Shown here piece by piece: positions 36,004 through 49,353 of a DNA stretch of 64,000 bases. The DNA is from Punica granatum. Its lineage: Eukaryota; Streptophyta; Magnoliopsida; Myrtales; Lythraceae. The stretch spans positions 26,406,354-26,470,353 of the forward strand of contig NC_045132.1 in assembly GCF_007655135.1 (NCBI RefSeq), given 5' to 3'. The notes beneath the pieces were generated by a model. The model was not told where the DNA came from. It ran no database searches and saw nothing but the letters and a program-made list of their open reading frames with translations. Position numbers and translations under genes: made by a program. The stretch's first letter is position 1; every line of letters begins with the position of its first letter.

Positions 36004-39000
36004 TTACGGGATGATTGTTCCGATGTAGCCGAATCCCGTGATAAGGAAGGTGATCGTCTGAAGGAACAGGTAGACGTAGTAGTGGTGCTTCCCGTACATA
36101 AAGTCGTAGCACCCACAAGTGAAGAGGAACACTCCGAATCCGAGCTCGAGAAGATGGATCCTGTTCAGGTGGAAAACAGAGGATCAGAAACCAAACAGCA
36201 CCATATTCAGCTGCTTCTTCCTATGGAAGATTCGTTGAAGTTCCTTCACTAAGTTCATTAATGGCTTTTCTATAGAGAATAATAAGAGCAGGTGGGATTA
36301 GGTAATGGTGTAGGACTTCCACATGTTATCTTCATCTTCAGAGCTTAAAAGAACCATTAAAGACTTAAGACAAGGTTTCTAAAAGAATATATTCGACCCG
36401 CCTGGTTTCCTGTTATCGGTTTCCTATCTATAGAATTTGGCCTATTCCATCTAAAGAAGTAAATATATGGATTTGGTGAGGACAACCAAGCTGAAGCTTA
36501 GTTCAGCTAATTTAATGTGCAGATAAGAAGAAAAAGTTGCAACCAATAGTAATTTATTTTGTATTCAAAGTGGGGCTGATAGACCAGAAACAGGAAGGGG
36601 GGAAAATTTTACCTGTCCCCGAATTTGAATCGAGGTCTTTTGATTGAGGTCTTGTTGTTTGATTTGTTCTTGAGGGCATCCCCGAGTTTCTCGGTGACGA
36701 CCCATTCGTTGGCTCTTCCAGCTTCTAGTAGACCGATGAAGGTTGCCTTTGTCCGGTGCAACGACATCACGTTCTCGAAAAGGATCCAGTAAAACAGTAA
36801 GTGAATTGACCTGCAATAACAGTAAGGTATTAAGGACAGGTTGTAGGGTACATATAAGGTAATTCAACCCATAAAATGCTGCTTGATTCTGATAAACCCA
36901 ATTTAAGGATCACAGTTTAAAGCAAATAAAAGTTCTTGTTGGTTTAGTTAAAGCAATAGAGACGAAAAGAAAGCCTTGCTTTCATAGACTGTGGCCTACC
37001 TTGGAGTTCCGACTGAATTCAAAGTGGTGATGATGCAAGGGATGTAAATGGTGCCCCATACCGGAACTTCGACTTCGGGGATCAAAATGGACAGGGGAAG
37101 CACGACACAGAAGAAGAAGAAGGTGACCATGTGGGCGATGATCTTCCGGACAAAGAAGAAACTGTAGATAACGTACACTTTCTTCCAGAACTTGACTTTC
37201 TGCAGCAAATCATTGAGAGGCCGAAAAAAAAGTTAACAGGAGAGGTTATCCGAAGTACTTGTGCTATGTGAACTCGCTGTTCTTGTAAATTCTGAGAGGC
37301 AACAGGGAACAAACCTTGTTTCTTGCAATCTCCATCACCATCTTCCGGAAGAGATTAGCAGGGCCCACAGGACCAGCGATGCTGCTGAAACCGGAAGGCC
37401 TTGAAGGTACTCGGGAGTTCACTCTTCACCTATCATATCATATAGTAAAAAAATATCTTGGTCATCAGGATTCACGTAAACAGCCATATCGTACAAGAAT
37501 AGAACGCGATATCGCTTTCTTATAATAGTTTTCCAGTGTAAGTTAACGTTCATCGATTAAAACTAATTATAATTCAGTCCCCAACTCTGGAACGATGCTC
37601 ATTCCTAGTAATGCTCGCTCATGTCTCATCCTTGTCAATGAAAATGCACTGAAAATGCCAACTTGATTGGGACGAGATCGATCGCTTCCTTTGGAAACGA
37701 AATCAAATTTAACTTAACTTCATTTCACTTTATTTTTTCCTTAATTCAATAATACAATCATTAAATTTTTACTTTTTTCTTCAAATTAATAATAAATTCT
37801 TTCACATACTTATTCTCGTCTATTTTTACAATTAATTTTTTTATATTAAATTCTTCCAACCATTCGTTACTTTTCTTTCAATTCAACAATACAATCATTA
37901 TTATTTTTTTTCTTCTTCAATTTTAATAATAAAAATTTTCAACTACTTTTATCTTCATCCCGTGAAATAAAGCCAAATCAAATTAAATCAAACTTCACTC
38001 TGTTACCAAACGTAACATAAGGATCGCAATAGAATTATGTTAATGTATAACTGTACCTGAAGGTCGCCGAGGTAAACGAATTTCCAACCGCGGAGACTGG
38101 CTCTAACGGCAAGGTCCATGTCCTCCACGGTGGTTCGGTCCTTCCAGCCACCAGCCTCATTAATAGCTGCTATCCTCCATACTCCAGCAGTCCCTGCCAA
38201 TTCAATCCAATTTCCATTACTACATTGGATCCCTTCCTTGTAATTTAATGCATTCGAATATACATATCATCTTAGCGCTTGCTTAGTCAGATCGATTCAT
38301 CTGTCCTTTCCTTTTGGCCTACAGTATGACTACATACTGCAACACAGAAAAATTCTTCGTCTGCCCTTCAAGCCCCAGTTGTCATCTATCGATGCCAAGA
38401 GTTTTAGAGCTCGGTGCTCCTAATGTCCGAGGATGTCCGGAAAGTCTCAACTATTACCGAGTCTTCGAGACCGGTAGGTGATTTTCGTATCTAGAATTGG
38501 GAATGAATGTCATTTTCAACCAAAAGCTTAGGCCAATCCTCCAGAGAAGTCGTGAGACAGGACAAGAAGAAGACAACAACATATCACATCCTCCTACCTG
38601 CGTCCCTATCTTTAGAAACGGTCTCTTTTCAAGAACCACATCTCATTGGAACTGATCAAATCAACGTTCTCGGTTCAAATTGTAAAAACATTATAATATG
38701 ACTTTGCTAACTACACCTTCAGGACTTTCATATATCAGAATAATCGCAACGAATAACAGAATGGGATAAATATATACCATTGAAGCCGAAGAAGGCATGA
38801 GTAGCTGACCCAACCTCCTGCTCCACTGTGAAATGATAGTCCAACGACATCTCTTGCATCCTCGTCAACAAGCACTCATCGGCATTCACTGCAGCATCCC
38901 CCAAAATAATAAACATAACATAACCATTGTTGATTACGTGTGATTTAGTAACTCTTATTATAATTAGTATTATCATTTACCCAGCAATATCCTATTTTTC

Positions 39001-40332
39001 CTCGTCTGGTTTCATTCTTTTCCATCTTATATATTTTCCTTGTTTCATCATTGGCTACACCAAAAGGCTCACAGTATCGCATACAGAACGAAAACAATGA
39101 CACGCATACACTGACACAAACATGAACAGCACAGGAGATGCTCAATGATAGGAGGAACATGGGGGGACTACGATGGCCCCACGTTAATTGTTTGCAGACA
39201 AAAATTGCTCTGCACCACATGAGTTGGCACCTCACCATTCGCTAGCTAACGACTATAAATCACCTCAAATAAATCAATTATTATTTTAATTGAATGAAAA
39301 ATCAAGGGAAAAAAATAAAAAATAAAATGAAGATAAAAACAAATATCTTCACGTTTACATAGCCGTTTTGCCATGCTGCCCCCCCCCCCCCCCCCCCCCT
39401 CACGTGACGCAAACAGGAACGTGCCACGTCAGTCCCGGCCACACTCATCCGTCCACACCCAACCCAAGCCCGAATATAACACTAATCGTACGCACCCCAA
39501 AAAAAGGAAGGGGGAAAAAATATTTCTTCTTTACCATAAAAAGTGTCGGCAGGAAGTAAGCTATGGCCCGTCCGGTCGAGTCGCCATTCCATGGTGAATT
39601 TTCACGTGATTATGTATTCAGTAATTCAACGAATTATATTGAATATACGTAAAAATAATCTATTCGTGAATTACACTGTTTTTTCTACTCTACTTCGTAT
39701 TTCAATTCTCTCGATTTATTATTATTCATCAAAAAGAATTCTCTTGATTTATTTTATTTGACATTTTGTAGGGATATTAGGAAAAAATAAAGAAAAAGGG
39801 CACGTGCTGGGACAGTGGAGCTGCAGGCGATTGCGAAAAGACCCTCAGATCCTTCAGCTACTCTTTCTATTAATAATGTGGACTCCCAACTGAGTTGACC
39901 GGTGCTCCGTACTATCCGGGCAGCTCGGTAAAGCAAAGCAGAGCAAAGCAAACTAGTACGCTACGATTTGTTCCTCCTTTTCTTTCGTTTAGAATGACGA
40001 AACTGCCCCCTCGCTGGATTTCTATTTCTCACATCAGCCAGAAGCGACTGCTTTTCAGCAAGCCTTATATGTGTATACGCACATTAAGAGGGGGCAGAGT
40101 GAAAAATATATAGTCTTCTTATCATTTCCGAACAGCATAGCAGTGATCTGAGAAACACCATATGCATAGCGTTCGCCGCCCGTAGTCTGTTTATTCTCAA
40201 TACCCGATGTTCGACACCCGAATGCTTGTAACTAATCACGAATCACTTTGTACAATACGTGAGAGTTGCTAGAGTGGGGTGGCGATGGTGGTCTAGTAGT
40301 TGGTCTTTACTTAATTAATACTAGTTCACCTT

Positions 40333-40369
<37 letters not shown>

Positions 40370-42131
40370 GTATAATGATGGGGCCTACACACAACACCCA
40401 ATTACCCGTGATCTACGGTCAATGGGCAGCCATGTGTCAAGATCAGGATCCTACATTGTCTGAACCCGTGATTGAAGGTGGGCTTTTTCCCTCCCTCCCT
40501 CCCTTTGGTGGACCCCATCATCATGCCCCATGAAGCCTGCAGCGAACCCCGCCGGCGACAACATACAGAACTAACTAGTCTCAATTATTTATTTTACGAT
40601 TTACCAAAAAATAATGTAGTTATTTTATTCAATAATTTATAATGAAAAAAGAAAAAGGGGTTAAGACAAAAAAGAGAGAGAGATGAGAAAATACTAAATA
40701 TTGAGCAGACCAAACAAAAAGTCCACCGACACTTCTAAATTTCATACCCCGTAGTTAAGGGGCGACCTCCCATTAATGGCGAGTGGTTCTTTATAGTTGA
40801 GTTGCGGAGATGTGAAGAGTTTTTTTTAATAGATTTTTAATTTAATTTACTCGCCGTAATTTGTCAAATGAGAAGATAGAATTATTACTACTTAATTTAA
40901 TTACCCCATCAGGTCAATGATCGAAATTAATCATATTTCTGGGAATCCTAGTAATTAATATATTCATTCATAGTAATTGTAGTAACAGTTATAATATGTA
41001 CTTACTTAGAGTAATTAATTAATATGGAAGGGAAAAGAGAGCTCATTGCGGGCAGGTCAGGTTGTGTCTTCTTACCGAATCTCCAGCGGGCCTGAACGAG
41101 GGCGAGGTCGGGGTTGCTGCTGAAGAAGGGGATGGCCCGTCTGAGGAAGTCGGGTTCCGGCCTGAAGTCGGCGTCGAAGATGGCGACGAACTCGCAGTGC
41201 TTGACGTAGCTCCGCTTCAGCCCTTCCTTGAGAGCACCCGCCTTGTAGCCTCCCCTGGTCTCCCTGATTTGGTACACGATGTTGATTCCCTTCGCAGCCC
41301 ACCTCTGGCACTCCAGCTCCACCATTTGCTGCCCGACGACCCCAACCAAACAATGACACCAAACTCATCATCAGTAAAATCAACCGGAAACATTCAGAGC
41401 TCAAATCGAACTTCCAGATGCGGAATTCGACTCGTTGCAGTCGGTCGATTGAGCTGACGATGATGGTGCAAGTAAAAACTAGTGCCCCGATTGAAAGAAT
41501 GCAAATGAAGGGGGGACTATAGTATTGCATACCTTAATGACGGGGTCGGTGGAATCGTCGAGGACTTGGATCACGAGACGATCTGACGGCCATGAGAGAC
41601 CACAAGCTGCTCCAATGGAGATCTTGTACACCTGTAACAGATGCCCAACGAAGAAGCCTCAACAGACCCATTACGAGAGAGATACATTGTCCAGATTCTC
41701 TTTCTAATCCCATCAAAATCAGCAGAGGAAACGAGAAAGGACAAGAAGAAGATGAACGTAAGATGACGGAGGAGAGGAGACCAGAGCAGACAGACACTGA
41801 CCTCTCTCTCGTTGAACATCGGGATTTGGACGAGGACCACAGGGTAGGCTGCGCTGCCGGACTCCAAATCCTCCTCGATAGGGTTCCAGTTGTAGCGGTC
41901 CTCCGGCTTCTTCCAGAAGAGCTTCACGAGGATTATGACGACCCCCATGTAGAGACGCTCGATGAAGAGCATGAGCACCATTGCCAGGCAAATGTAGACC
42001 GCGAGATTAAGCAGGGGGACTATCAATGGGGTCTTTATGAGCTCCCACATCATCCCAATCTGCCCCGCTATGTCCTCTCTGCTCACCATGAACGAATCCG
42101 GTATCAATGCCTTGGGCGAGACTTCTGCCAT
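36004..42131 (-). CDS. CSLA: CSLA glucomannan 4-beta-mannosyltransferase, with a one-base frameshift in exon 6
   Basis: Golgi GT2 enzyme making the beta-1,4-mannan/glucomannan backbone of hemicellulose (family knowledge). Nine exons with GT-AG sites: 42131-41802, 41631-41533, 41328-41076, 38888-38778, 38193-38057, 37429-37315, 37199-37000, 36810-36613, 36160-36004. The start [20 protein letters not shown] fits the family. An N-terminal membrane helix ([20 protein letters not shown]), DDSTD (exon 2), DAD (exon 3), TVED (exon 5) and QQHRW (exon 6) are all present, followed by C-terminal membrane segments. Without the extra base the length is 532 aa, as in CSLA9. Exon 6 is 115 nt where 114 is expected: an extra base in a GGGCCC context at about 37361-37366 gives a stop two codons after SCGP. 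It is either a recent loss of function or a sequence error. Confidence 0.9.
37687..38017. mobile_element. MITE in a CSLA intron
   Basis: Ends tcctttggaaacgaaatc and ctctgttaccaaacgtaac are inverted and the body is AT-rich. It belongs to the same family as 52368-52694. It sits in the intron between exons 5 and 6. Ends approximate. Confidence 0.6.
39379..39399 (+). repeat. Poly-C run in the long CSLA intron
   Basis: Twenty-one C within intron 41075-38889, followed at once by tcacgtgac. A (TA)n run lies at 40336-40368 in the same intron. Confidence 0.9.
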
Positions 42132-42545
42132 TTTCGCCCGCTCCCCCTTCTATCTAGTCTCCCTCCCTCCTTAAAACAAACACAGCAGACCAGAGGAACC
42201 GGAAGAACAAGAAGAAGGTAACAGGGGAACGGGGATCCCCAAAATGTGGATTGTAGAAGGGTCGGCTTTATTGGATTGGGCGGCTCATTTAGATGGAAAT
42301 GAGCTCAGACCCAGTTCAGATCTCTCTCTCTCTCTACCCCTTTCTCTCTCAAACCATATACAGGTCCTGCTCTCCCTTCAATGGAGCTTCTTCTGTCTCA
42401 TGAGTTCTTCAGATAAGGTAGTCTAAGCAGTGACAGAGAAGGAGGGGGTTGCTCTGCTCTCACTAATTGTGCCGACAAATGCCCCTGTTTCCCTTTTAAT
42501 CAAAGGGAGAGGAAACAGAGCCACAGTAGCACTGAAGTGGGCTGC

Positions 42546-42606
<61 letters not shown>

Positions 42607-42623
42607 GGGGGGGGGGGGGGGGG
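42546..42623 (-). repeat. Pure purine tract ((GA)n then poly-G) in the CSLA 5' leader
   Basis: (GA)n at 42546-42567 followed by about 55 G with a single T at 42606. On the sense (minus) strand this is a C-rich then CT-rich stretch just after the expected transcription start. Confidence 0.85.
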
Positions 42624-42660
42624 CGGGAGAGAGCAATGGACTCACATAGAATAGGCGAGT

Positions 42661-42669
42661 CTTTTATAG
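42661..42669 (-). promoter_or_regulatory. TATA box of the CSLA gene
   Basis: Sense-strand CTATAAAAG, about 530 bp upstream of the ATG. It predicts a start near 42630, which puts the pyrimidine tract at the beginning of the leader. Confidence 0.65.
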
Positions 42670-44398
42670 TCAGTTTCGGTCCTATTTGGAATTTTCCCTT
42701 CATTAATTATTCCCATTAATTTCTTTTTCCTCTATTTTCCCTTTTCCTGTTTCTACTTTCCTTTTTTCTTTTGTATTACAAATAAAAAGAAATATTCCAC
42801 CAAAAATGAAACTCTTGGTTGCGTTCACATAAAAGGTTAAAAAATAAAAATTTATGGGTTCCGATCAAATATTGTTATCAGGAGGATATTGGGTATTATT
42901 GCACTGGATCCTCATACCATATTTTTTCTTTTTCCTAAGGCTGCATTTTCGTTAATTATCTTTTTGAAAATAAGAAAGAAAATGTAAAAGATTTATAAAC
43001 CCAGAAAAAGTGAAGATCACATATGCACTTTCTTTTCCCATTTGAAGTGTGCTTCACACAAAAGGGCTTTGATTACACGATAATTGCGGCAAGTACAAAA
43101 TTTCATGAATAATAAATATTTCTTTTCCATAGTGTAGTTAACAACAAAAGAGTAAGATTCAAGGATTGCCCAATTTCATGTCGATTGTCCATTTTTCAAT
43201 CCTCTTCCCCCCTGAAATGATATCATGTCCTCTTTCGTTCTTGTGTTATATTAAACAAAGTGATCTGGGTTTGAGATATTATTACTTTTTTTATTACAAA
43301 AGAGGCTCACGGGTCTAAGCTGTAATCTCTTATTTGACAGGTGCGTCACTACGCTATACTCATTTTCTCTCCAAGCTATTATTACTTCGTTTAAGAATAA
43401 AATATTCTTAATTCGTTATATAATTATTGTTGAAGAGATTAAAATAAAACACCGCAAATTGAGAAATTTTTCAGATACTATCTTGTCACAAAGTATTAAA
43501 ATAAGTTTACAATAAACCAAAGAAAAAGTTTACTGCATATAGTAAATGATTAAATTTTATACACTGAAAAATTAATTAAATTATTTTTCAAAATATTATT
43601 GCGATAAAAAATATTCTTTTAGTGAAAATGAGAAAAAAATATATTAAAAGTTTTCTCCCGGAGATCATAAATCTCGCAAAAGAAAAGATGACGCTCCCAG
43701 TCCCGCAAGCCTCATCCATGCAATTTCGTGATGGGCCCCATCTAACATGACATGGCGGATTTTAATTGGTCGATGATACTGCTAGGTGGAGCCAAAAGGA
43801 CTTCCAACTTTAGACAGTTTTAATCACTTTTTATTAACCGTTACTGCACTTGCCTGAATTTTTTACCCATAAAAATAAAAATAAATAAATAAATAAATGA
43901 AATATGATAAATCACACCTGTCAGTTAGAATTAGAAAGCCCAAAATCCGAAAAAAGAAAAGAAATCATTTGTTTATTATGAAAAGGAAAGTCAGTCAATT
44001 GCACGCCAATGGATGGCCCAAATTTTGCGCTGAAAATCAGCTTTTTTATTTATTCTCTCTTTTTTGCATATGAATTATTCAGCATTTTGTTAGGGAAAAA
44101 AGACAGATGAAAATCATTACCACTGGTCTTACTTTACTTGTTAACACTTTTGAACAAATTAATTAATTAAAATGGCAGTAGACAATATGTGTCATGTCTG
44201 GAAAATCTAAATTTAAAGCGTTTGATGAAGTCGATTTTACTATCGGTAATGTGTTAATAATAGTCGGCTAAAAGCTTTTGAATAATGTCTTATATGTTGT
44301 TAAAGCTGTTGGTCTGCTTTTCTTCTTCTTTTTTGTACAATTAAGAGATTAAATAATGATGTTTTTGACAAAAGAAAAATGAAAAAATAAGAACATTA
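42670..44398. other. CSLA upstream spacer
   Basis: AT-rich with many A/T homopolymers and a (TAAA)n run near 43880. No gene or classifiable element. Confidence 0.5.
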
Positions 44399-44662
44399 AC
44401 AGTGTGTTTGGTTTTAAAATTAAATAAAATTGAGTTTTAATTTTAATTGTATTGTAATGATTGTGTTGAATAATGAAAAAAAAAGTGTGAAAAAATAGTG
44501 AATAGTTGAGAGAATTTAATATTAAAAATTGAATTGAACTATTAAAAATTTTGAAAAAAATGAAAAAGGTAATAATTGTGTTGTTAACTTTTGTTGTGTA
44601 GTGATTATAGTTAAAGTTAAAATTAAAATTTTAAAAATTGACCCTAAAATCAAACGGGTTGA
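44399..44662. mobile_element. MITE, tgtttggttttaaaat type
   Basis: Left gtgtgtttggttttaaaatt and right ctaaaatcaaacgggttg are inverted and the interior is non-coding. Related to the elements at 7744 and 55281. Ends approximate. Confidence 0.65.
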
Positions 44663-44710
44663 TATTTAGTTGCCCGGTGGCAGTTGTTTTTCTAGAAAAA
44701 GAAAGGGGAA

Positions 44711-45200
44711 AAGGCGGTCACATGTGAGGCATGTGACGACATCCGTCGCTCTTTGGGGGCAAGGAAGAAGCCATCGCGAGGGGGTCATATGAAGAAAATC
44801 AACTAATTAAAGGGGTTGATTCCATAAGTATTGAATATTAGTGGGCTTATTTGCAAACAATTATGCACTTGATCACCAATATGAATTGCAAAACGACATC
44901 ATTGTCTGCCCACTGTTACAAAATCTATTTGATGTGATGTAATATGGGCAAATGCTTATATATATAGTAAAATACCACTTAGTCTATAAGTGATTGAACA
45001 TATCTTTAATCCAAATATTCCAGTTCATAAGTTGTAAAATTTAATCTCTGATAAACTTATATTTTTATATACTATTTTTCCTTGTGGAATTAAATCCCAA
45101 CAATTTTATCGTAATATATATCTTTGTGACATTGCCATGAAGACTGAACTCGATCGAGATAAACTTTAGATCATTACAGTGCGGTAATTACTCAATATCA
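44711..45200. repeat. CSLA 5'-flank segment also present upstream of the pseudogene
   Basis: ggtcacatgtgaggcatgtgacgacat corresponds to the block at 33067 and shares a core with 34107. Further matches occur around 45120 and 34335 (gacattgccatgaaga / acattgccgtgaaga). Confidence 0.65.
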
Positions 45201-48178
45201 TTGATCGGTGTTGGATGAAAACCTCATAACTGCTCGATTTCGCTCGGAGAATATGCCAGTTTTTCTGGCAATTTCTTATCCTTCCAATCGATATAAAATA
45301 AATTAATAAATCTAAAAAGTGGAATATGGGAAATTGAGTCAGTCAAACATTGAGGTAAAATTGATTTTGCTGGATTTGTTCCTTAGTCCCTCTCAAACTT
45401 TATCTATTCATGTATTTATTTTAATTTGCTATATGCAAGGATAATGACACATTCCAAATCATTTTTTGACACATTCCAAATCATTGAATCTATATATTTT
45501 TTATATTAACCTTAACTACTTGTTTAACTTGAAGGAGATCACTGAATGATTCTACATAAGTTACATTGCGGCATCATCCGAATGATCTTACTGACCGTAT
45601 CATTGTCGGTAGAGACTACACATCCCGATCAAAGGAATGACCGCGTGTACATAAGGTGAGGATCGTTTCAACTAGTGCAATTTTAAAAAAGTTTTGATGT
45701 TATCATTGAAAAGGGAAAAAAAATTCCAACTATCGATTCGGGAATTGTGTGTATTTAGTGAATTAAAGTCGCTTAAAAAAAAATTGAAGCGCCTAAAATT
45801 CAACTAAATCGGTCCAAATGTCCGGAGAAAGCCACAAAAATCCAAAATTAGAAGACATGAAAGTATTTCTTTTTCGTATATTAATTCCTTTGTAAATGCA
45901 TTCAATCTCTGCGCACTTAATGGCACTCCTCGAGGTGCCTTCGGTTAATTTAAAGTCAAAAGACAAACAACCAAAACTAACTTTGATTTCTCTCATGCTT
46001 CCACGTAAGTACACAATTATACAGCAACGTTATGAGTCGAAAAAAAGAGAGAGAAAGAAATCGACAGGAAGGGACAATAGTTCATTTGGTTAATTAGCTG
46101 TTACAGTATAATAAGTCGCTAGCTAGCTGGCTAGCCTGTGACAGATTATGAAGTCGATCGGTTTAGATCTTGAAATAGAGAGCTATGTTATAAGACACAC
46201 TAGCTTTTAATTGACAAGATCAATTAGGAATTACGTACTGGAAGGAAGAGGGAGAAAAGATGCCTTATGGTTAGATTTTAGATCAGACATCGATCATATA
46301 TATGCATGGGAGAGTTCTGACAGAAGACAACTCAGGGAAGCCATTAAAGAAATGCATGCCCTGTCCTCTTTATTTATGATATCTCTATATGTCTATATAT
46401 TTATTTTTTCTTTGATTTTTTTTTTCGTTTTTCCTTAGTTAATGTTGTAATTGGCCATGGAGGGTTGACGAACAATAATTCATTTATTAATATTTGAGGA
46501 ATATATCAAAGTGCTAGTTTGATTACTTAACTAAAAGGAAGTCTAGAAGATCATTTCACAGAGAACAATATTCTTTCTCAGCGACAAGAACTTTTTTATG
46601 GGTATGGGGGACTTTTATATATATGATTTTTGTTCCATTAAAATTCACACATGTCTTTCAAATATCCCGATCAACTAATCGCAATTTTCCATCCTCATTT
46701 AACTTGTTTGCCGTTATGACACGATAAGACTGGTCGGTTTGAGTTGACATTTCACATTTGTACACAAGAAAAAGCGAGACGTACCATATAATATCGGAAT
46801 GCATTTCTTTTACTTAATTTCGATTTGCAATTTCTTGAAAAGTTCGTAACAAAAAACAAGAGACCTACTGGGGCATTGGCTGAGGATGAACTAAGAACAT
46901 TATTTAATTTTTTTTCCCCTCGTACCGAAACTTGCAAATTGTTTTTTTTATATGCAATGTATTTCTGTATAGTAAAGCCATATAATTTAATCCTTTTATA
47001 ATTACAAATGTCCTTCTTTCTTTAGTGTCAAAGCAATTCATTAATGTTCTGAGCAAGATTATTCTTTTCTCAGAAGAAAAAATATTATATATACTTGGGA
47101 AAAACTAATATCCAATTGACCGAGTTAGAAAATTATTCGTGGTACATCTTGTGTTTCTGTTATAAATTAATGAGAATTAAAATGCGGCAATGCTACTCTA
47201 CTCTGTATATATCTGATGTATTTGCTCTCAGTTATCAAATTAATAAGCTCGTATCCCACATGAGCTAGCTCATTAAGTAATTAATTAATTTCATCCAAAA
47301 AAGTACTTAATTAATAACAACAGCGACTCAAAATTATTATTATTATTATTATTTTGCAATATGTTGATTTGTAATACTGTCTGAGATCAATTAATTTGTT
47401 GTGTTGTATCTGATATATCAAAATGTCAGTATATTAAATATGTATATATAAAAGAGAATAAGCATAATTTTTCAACCAAAGAAAAAAGAGAATGGACACA
47501 ATTAATTATAATCAAATAAGGTGAAGGGGAACATAAAGTCAAGTCCATGAATTATTGTCAAATGCTCTTCTTCTTTTTTTTCTTTTTTCTCTGAGTTTAA
47601 TGGGCAAGCATGCTCGCTTGGATCCCGGCTAGCATGCGCATCATAAAAATGAATTTGAAAAAAATCTTAGATTGACGATGACTACAATTAATTATCATGT
47701 ATATAATTTTTATACAATTAATTATGAGATGACCAAAAGAGAAGTGACACTATTGAACTTCTAGATCTTCTGTAATATTTATAGGTTCAAGTTCTTATTT
47801 TGATCGTCATCGAGATAAATATGCACTGTCTAAAACTCTATGCTCCAATTTATTCCAAATACGTGTGCATTTGAAGGATGCACAAATTAGCAAAACGAAA
47901 TAAACCGTTCGAGTATATATGGAATTGTATACCCACATGTATAATCTACAGAATTCAGGTTGTCCAAATTGATTTATTGTTTGCATTAACGTTTACTTTT
48001 CTCCGTCGGACTCTTTCTCAATTAATTCATAAGTAGTAATGATGAAAAATTATACCGTCTTTAATTTCATCATATTCTTTTTTGTTCCCTCGAGGAAATT
48101 AAATAAGGGCATTAATGAATCATTTAAGTACACAATTAGTGATTCACATACCCAAAGAAAGTACACATTTAGTGAATG
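45201..48178. other. Gene-poor AT-rich spacer
   Basis: No recognisable coding region. A 21-bp direct repeat (gacacattccaaatcatt) lies at about 45447 and 45469, and (ATT)n near 47335. Short frames such as 46211-46438 have no family features. Confidence 0.55.
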
Positions 48179-48300
48179 TTGTTGAGGATGTTAATCCCAC
48201 GTAGAAAAAATGAATGAATATCCATGGATTTATATAAGATTTGAGTACCACCACTTATTAGCTTGAGTTTTTAATAATTAATACATATGGATCACATGCA
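48179..48300 (+). mobile_element. LTR-like fragment in inverted orientation beside the TRIM
   Basis: tgttgttgaggatgttaatcccac, then ccaccacttattagcttgag, resembles the start and middle of the TRIM LTR but on the opposite strand. It is probably a diverged solo LTR or a fragment. Confidence 0.55.
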
Positions 48301-48308
48301 TTTAGATT

Positions 48309-48838
48309 TATTAAATTTCCATTGGCCTTATACAGGTTTTGGCCCATATTCACTTAAAAGCTCAAGCTGATAAGTGGTGATACCCAAACCATATATTAAC
48401 CCATGAATTTTCTTTTTTTTTTTTCCGATGTGGGATTTATCCCATTTTACTCCTCAACACCCGCCCTCACGTGTAACGTATGGTCTATTTCTGCCTACAC
48501 ATTATCACGTGCCTTTAAACACCCGCCCTCAACAATTGACCTCGAGCCGAGCTCATCTTTCGTGTTCAAGCGAGAGGGGACACTAACATGAGGCGCACTC
48601 TTGGCTGCACTCGACATATTGGGCCTGGCGTGGTGTGGGTGCGCACACGAGTGTAGGCACGCATACGCGTAACCTAGACTCTGATACCATATTAAATTTT
48701 CATCGGGCTTAGACGGGATCGAGCTCATATCTACTTAAAAAGCTCAAGTTAATAAGTGGTGGTACCCAAGTCATATATTAACTCATGAATTTTTTTTTCT
48801 TTTTCGATGTGGGATTTATCCCATTTTACTCCTCAACA
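48309..48838 (-). mobile_element. TRIM: miniature LTR retrotransposon
   Basis: A 530-bp element. LTRs 48309-48459 (151 bp) and 48690-48838 (149 bp) are direct copies that start tgttgaggagtaaaatggga on the minus strand. Next to the 5' LTR the minus strand reads TGGTATCAGAGTC at about 48689-48677, matching the tRNA-iMet primer-binding site. A purine-rich gagggcgggtg precedes the 3' LTR. The 230-bp interior has no gag or pol. A target-site duplication is not clear. Confidence 0.85.
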
Positions 48839-49353
48839 ATATGTACATTTTTTTTTCAGTAATGAGTGGCATTTTCAATCACATCTTCACGAAAATAACT
48901 TGCTCAAGCCCCTCCAATCTTACATATTTACGTACTTCAGCTGGCTTTTGTAAAGGGCAATTCGTTCATTGATTTCCGGATGAAATCATGGTTCACTAAA
49001 CACGATCTCAATCGATATCTCTTTCCCCTTTTCTTGTTCGTTTGTCTTTGCTATATATAATTTTATTATATATTATTTAAATAAAAATCCAAACTTCATT
49101 TTCAAAGAAAGATTTGGTAAATGAATTAGGCATTATGTAGAAGCATATATGCATAGAGCCCTGCGTCCATTAATTAATTGGGACAGTCCGCTTTGCCCCA
49201 CCCACAGAATAATATAAATATATATATATATATATGTTATATTCTGAATCACGAAATAAGATTTACTGCATTTGATATAAGAAATTATTATGATTAATTA
49301 AAATTCAGATACACGTAACATAATTAATTATGCTAAAAGATCATGGCAATTGA
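48839..49353. other. AT-rich spacer
   Basis: Non-coding, with (TA)n near 49218. Nothing further recognised. Confidence 0.5.

Noticed and set aside
41592..42221. 209-codon plus-strand frame opposite CSLA exons 1-2
   Set aside because: Antisense to recognised exons and spans the intron and the start codon of the real gene; no domain.
42430..42719. Poly-Gly and poly-Pro frames
   Set aside because: Produced by the poly-G tract; not coding.
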